From: Betaproteobacteria bacterium
GTDB taxonomy: Bacteria; Pseudomonadota; Gammaproteobacteria; Burkholderiales; SG8-39
Reading direction: 5' to 3'
Length of the DNA stretch: 8,642 nucleotides
Assembly: GCA_019509895.1 (NCBI GenBank)
Contig: JAEKLK010000305.1
Span: 1-8,642, forward strand
Numbering within the stretch: the first letter of the stretch is position 1; the number at the start of each line of letters is the position of its first letter. The notes under the pieces were generated by a model, which saw only the letters and a program-made list of their open reading frames with translations, did not search any database and was not told where the DNA came from. Position numbers and translations under genes: made by a program. This document shows positions 6,525 to 8,642 of this stretch, one piece after another.

Positions 6525-6637
6525 CCCCCCTGACAAGGGGGGTGGCGCGAAGCGCCGGGGGGTTTCGCTTTTCAAAGCCTAAACCCCCCGCTCGCCGCAG
6601 TAAGAACTGCGGACTCGCGACCCCCTTATCAGGGGGT
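6525..6637. repeat. Composite palindromic (MITE/BIME-like) element inside the operon
   Basis: Five hairpins are stacked in about 113 bases. They are C6/G6 (6525-6542), GGCGC/GCGCC (6544-6556), GGGGGGTTT/AAACCCCCC (6557-6565 and 6581-6589), CCGCAGT/ACTGCGG (6595-6612) and ACCCCCT/AGGGGGT (6620-6637). The two ends are near-perfect inverted copies of each other (CCCCCTGACAAGGGGG against CCCCCTGATAAGGGGG read from the other strand). Each is followed by a variable hairpin and a GGGGGGTTT block, so the whole is two inverted half-units. This is the architecture of non-autonomous palindromic elements. No transposase or clear target duplication is seen. It separates the beta-C and alpha genes and may terminate, stabilise or modulate the transcript between them. 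Confidence 0.8.
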
Positions 6638-6656
6638 CGGCAAACAGAAACACCCA

Positions 6657-6968
6657 TCACGCTTTCTCCAGCCAGTGTTGAAAGATCTCAATCTCGACCA
6701 CATCGCTATCCGGCCCGCGGTAGTCGGGCCAGACTTCCTTCTGCCTGAAGCGCACGCGATAGAGCGGCTGCGCCGGCAGACCGCTTCGCATTTGCGCCAG
6801 CTCCTCGGGGTTGGGAAAGGCGCCGCAAAGGCGCTCGATCTCGCCGGCGTGGCCGCGGATGTAGAACGGCGTGCGAATATGACCGAGCGGCGCGGTCTTG
6901 CGCACGCGGACGCGGTCGCCCGCCTTGAACTTGGCCGCGACAGCCGGCGGCTCAGCCAGCTTTGGCAC
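6657..6968 (-). CDS. Nitrile hydratase beta C-terminal domain / thiocyanate hydrolase alpha-type subunit
   Basis: A 103-residue protein equivalent to the SH3-like C-terminal half of nitrile hydratase beta. It shows KFKAGDRVRVRK (13-24), GHIRTPFYIRGHAGEIERL (29-47), FPNPEEL, LYRVRFRQKEVWPDY (69-83) and the C-terminal VEIEIFQHWLE. In ordinary nitrile hydratase this half is fused to the N-terminal helical half; here, as in thiocyanate hydrolase and toyocamycin nitrile hydratase, it is a separate gene. The start is GTG at 6966-6968, 17 bases inside the end of the beta-N gene, with TGGAG about 10 bases upstream as a plausible ribosome site. Loss of the fusion could be ancestral and not a frameshift, since both halves have clean starts and stops and the overlap carries its own Shine-Dalgarno. 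The palindromic element begins 19 bases after its stop. Confidence 0.85.
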   Translation of the reverse strand: MPKLAEPPAVAAKFKAGDRVRVRKTAPLGHIRTPFYIRGHAGEIERLCGAFPNPEELAQMRSGLPAQPLYRVRFRQKEVWPDYRGPDSDVVEIEIFQHWLEKA

Positions 6969-7263
6969 GCTGCTCCACCTGCTCCATCTTCCGCCCGAGC
7001 TCGTCGCTCGTAATGACGCCGCGCTGGATCAGTGTCTGCGTGAGCGAGCTGATCCACTTCTCGTAATAGGAGAGCCGGTCGTAGGCCTCGGGCGGCAGCG
7101 CCTCGATGTTCTTGCGCAGCTCGTCGACCGTGATCTTCCGGCGCGTGCGCAAAAGCTGCACCATGGCGTCGACGCGCCGCTCCCATTCGGGATAGTCGTG
7201 CTCGGTGCGCTCGACCTTGCCGGCGGGCTGGCCGCCCATGTCGTGGTGGCCGCGTTCGATCAT
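6952..7263 (-). CDS. Nitrile hydratase beta N-terminal domain / thiocyanate hydrolase beta-type subunit
   Basis: A 103-residue mainly helical protein equivalent to the N-terminal half of nitrile hydratase beta. The hallmark HHDMGG lies at residues 6-11. After it come YPEWERRVDAMVQLL, TVDELRKNIEALPPEAY and YYEKWISSLTQTLIQRGVITSDEL, the usual pattern of the domain that wraps the alpha subunit. The ATG at 7261-7263 has GAGG eight bases upstream, overlapping the stop of the DUF695-like gene, so translation is probably coupled. Cobalt nitrile hydratases also use a small self-subunit-swapping activator related to this domain (P14K/NhlE type). This protein could in principle serve that role, but the HDMGG start and the directly overlapping beta-C gene make a structural subunit more likely. 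At 103 residues it is shorter than typical thiocyanate hydrolase beta subunits. Confidence 0.83.
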   Translation of the reverse strand: MIERGHHDMGGQPAGKVERTEHDYPEWERRVDAMVQLLRTRRKITVDELRKNIEALPPEAYDRLSYYEKWISSLTQTLIQRGVITSDELGRKMEQVEQRAKAG

Positions 7264-7270
7264 GAATACC

Positions 7271-7771
7271 TCACTTCGGCCGATCCTGGACGTTCGCGAG
7301 CACGTCGCGCAGAGTGGCCCACTCGGGTTCCTTGCGAACGCTCACTCGCACGGTGTCGGGAAAACTCAGCTTCACGATATTGGCGATATCGACCTCCGCC
7401 ACTTTCCGCTCCTTAGCATAGTAGGTCCATGCGCGAAGACCGTTGCCGGTGCGCGTGATCGCGAGGCGGCAAAGATTCTTGGACACCGCGACGCGTTCCA
7501 CCTCGCTCTCCAGCTTGTACATCTCGTCCAGCAGCGAGTCGGCCGGCATGCCGCGATCACGGTTGGGATACGGCCATTCGATGCTGGTCACCCAGGGGAA
7601 ATCTTCGCGCGTAGCCGAATTGGGAAGCACCTTCGGCACCGACACGATCACGGGCCGACCCGCTTCCACTGTTTCCAGAACCTGCCACTGCTCGGACTGG
7701 GAGATGGCGTGCGCCGCATAACCGACGAAGATCCCGAGCGCTGCGGCGCGAAGCAGCTTCACGCGACCCAT
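7271..7771 (-). CDS. Exported DUF695-like protein
   Basis: A 166-residue protein with an N-terminal signal-like segment (basic MGRVKLLR, hydrophobic AAALGIFVGYAAHA, possible cleavage near residue 21-25), followed by a soluble domain. The body resembles DUF695: a strand beginning EQWQVLETVEAGRPVIVSV, a central GMPADSLLDEMYKLESEVERV, AITRTGNGLRAWTYYAKE, and the closing segment KEPEWATLRDVLANV. The function of that family is unknown. The start is either ATG at 7769-7771 or GTG at 7760-7762. The GTG overlaps the stop of the upstream ThDP-enzyme gene by exactly four bases (GTGA), a pattern repeated elsewhere in the operon, and gives MKLLRAAALG; both starts keep the signal peptide. It precedes the beta-N gene by seven bases and belongs to the operon. 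Its role in the pathway is not evident. Confidence 0.72.
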   Translation of the reverse strand: MGRVKLLRAAALGIFVGYAAHAISQSEQWQVLETVEAGRPVIVSVPKVLPNSATREDFPWVTSIEWPYPNRDRGMPADSLLDEMYKLESEVERVAVSKNLCRLAITRTGNGLRAWTYYAKERKVAEVDIANIVKLSFPDTVRVSVRKEPEWATLRDVLANVQDRPK

Positions 7772-8642
7772 TCCGAGACCGGCGCCTTTGCTTCGTGCAG
7801 CGGCTGGCAGACGATGTCGACCAGCGTCGGCTCGCCGGCCGCGAGCGCGGCCTTGAGCGCCGGTGCGAGGTCGTGCGGCTCGGTGACGCGCCAGCTCTTC
7901 AGGCCATAGGCGCGTGCCACGGCGGCGTGGTCGGTGGCGCTGAAGTCCACCGAGAAGTAACGCTCGCCGTAGCCCGCGCGCTGGCCGGCCTTGATCCAGC
8001 CGTAGGTGGCGTTCGAGATCACGACCGCCGTGAGCGGCAGCTTGAGCCGCACCAGCGTCTCGAGCTCGCCCGCGCACATGCCGAAGCTGCCGTCGCCCAT
8101 CACCGCGACAGTCTTGACGTTCGGCCGGCCGAAATGCGCGCCGACGGCGGCGGCGAGTGCATAGCCGAGCGCGCCGTGCGCGCGATTGGAAAAGTAGCGC
8201 CGGCCGGTGCCGCGCACGACGTGATAGGCGGAGAAGTACGGGCACGGCGTGCCGGGATCGGCGACCAGCGTGGCATCTGCATCCAGCGCGCGCGACATCT
8301 CGGCTACGACGCGCTCCGGGCGGATCGGCGTCTCTTCAGAGCGCGCGAGCGCCTCGAAGCGCTCGAACTTGGCACGCTTCCTCGCATCGAGGGCCGACAG
8401 GTCGCCCTCGCGATGCAGATGGCCGAGCGCTTCGCTCAACGCGGCGAGCGCGAGCTTGGCGTCGGCGACGAGCGGCACGTCGACCTTGTAGTTGCGGCCC
8501 GGCACCGCCGGGTCGATGTCGATATGGATGATGCGCGCCTGGTCGGGCGCGGGATGGCGCCAGCGCTCGGTGGTGACCGAGCCGGCGCGGCAGCCGACAA
8601 AGATGATGACGTCCGCGCTATCAACGACGGCCCGGGTTTCCG
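7759..8642 (-). CDS. Thiamine-diphosphate-dependent enzyme, acetolactate synthase/decarboxylase superfamily, C-terminal part
   Basis: The frame is open to the right edge, so about 293 C-terminal residues are seen and the N-terminal Pyr domain is missing. The visible part starts in the central Rossmann-like domain (ADVIIFVGCRAGSV, then ARIIHIDIDP) and continues through the ThDP-binding domain. That domain has FSNRAHGALGYALAAAVGAH, the GDGSFGMCAGELETL motif (GDG at 8089-8097), and Asn-Ala-Thr-Tyr-Gly 27 residues after the Asp, giving the Mg2+/ThDP diphosphate site. The product should decarboxylate a 2-oxo acid and release or ligate the resulting aldehyde. Acetolactate synthase, sulfopyruvate decarboxylase and oxalyl-CoA-type enzymes share this architecture, and the donor substrate cannot be chosen from this part. 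The C-terminus APVSEWVA is typical of a group of such proteins annotated only as ThDP-binding. The stop overlaps the DUF695-like gene. Confidence 0.87.
   Translation of the reverse strand, partial: ETRAVVDSADVIIFVGCRAGSVTTERWRHPAPDQARIIHIDIDPAVPGRNYKVDVPLVADAKLALAALSEALGHLHREGDLSALDARKRAKFERFEALARSEETPIRPERVVAEMSRALDADATLVADPGTPCPYFSAYHVVRGTGRRYFSNRAHGALGYALAAAVGAHFGRPNVKTVAVMGDGSFGMCAGELETLVRLKLPLTAVVISNATYGWIKAGQRAGYGERYFSVDFSATDHAAVARAYGLKSWRVTEPHDLAPALKAALAAGEPTLVDIVCQPLHEAKAPVSEWVA

Noticed and set aside
7271..8245. A 324-residue form of the DUF695-like protein
   Set aside because: The extra N-terminal part is the shifted frame of the ThDP-enzyme gene; the signal peptide at 7771/7762 marks the true start.
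1..8642. CRISPR arrays, tRNA or rRNA genes, integrase or phage genes
   Set aside because: No regularly spaced repeats, cloverleaf-like sequences, rRNA motifs or recombinase motifs were seen on either strand.

Overview
The window is GC-rich chromosomal DNA whose credible genes all lie on the minus strand, so it reads from right to left. The gene families, very high GC and a REP-type palindrome suggest a proteobacterium, most likely a betaproteobacterium (Burkholderiales-like). That placement is inference: no rRNA or marker gene is present.

Right part (8642 down to 3074): a compact, probably single operon. In transcription order it encodes a thiamine-diphosphate enzyme of the acetolactate synthase/benzoylformate decarboxylase superfamily (cut by the right edge), a small exported DUF695-like protein, and a three-gene nitrile hydratase/thiocyanate hydrolase-type metalloenzyme. 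Its beta subunit is split into separate N- and C-terminal genes, and its alpha subunit carries the Cys-Thr-Leu-Cys-Ser-Cys cobalt-type claw. Next come pxpB, pxpC and pxpA (ATP-dependent 5-oxoprolinase/lactamase complex), then a broken isoprenylcysteine-methyltransferase-like membrane gene. Most junctions overlap by 4 to 17 bases (GTGA and ATGA types), pointing to coupled translation. The exception is a ~113-bp element of stacked G/C-run hairpins, resembling a MITE or BIME, between the beta-C and alpha genes.

Middle (about 3065 to 1365): a perfect 18-bp inverted repeat (REP-like) ends the operon. It is followed by an Old Yellow Enzyme of the YqjM class and then a hicB-hicA toxin-antitoxin pair in visibly less GC-rich DNA. 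The pair overlaps by four bases, and its short antitoxin has no DNA-binding domain.

Left part (1260 to 1): a glutathione S-transferase overlapping a small four-helix membrane protein, then an unrecognised protein running off the left edge.

The most interesting feature is the linkage of a split-beta nitrile hydratase/thiocyanate hydrolase-like enzyme to a lactam-opening Pxp complex and a ThDP lyase. One reading, an inference, is a catabolic route in which a cyano group is hydrated to an amide and an amide or lactam is then hydrolysed with ATP. Substrates cannot be assigned from sequence alone.
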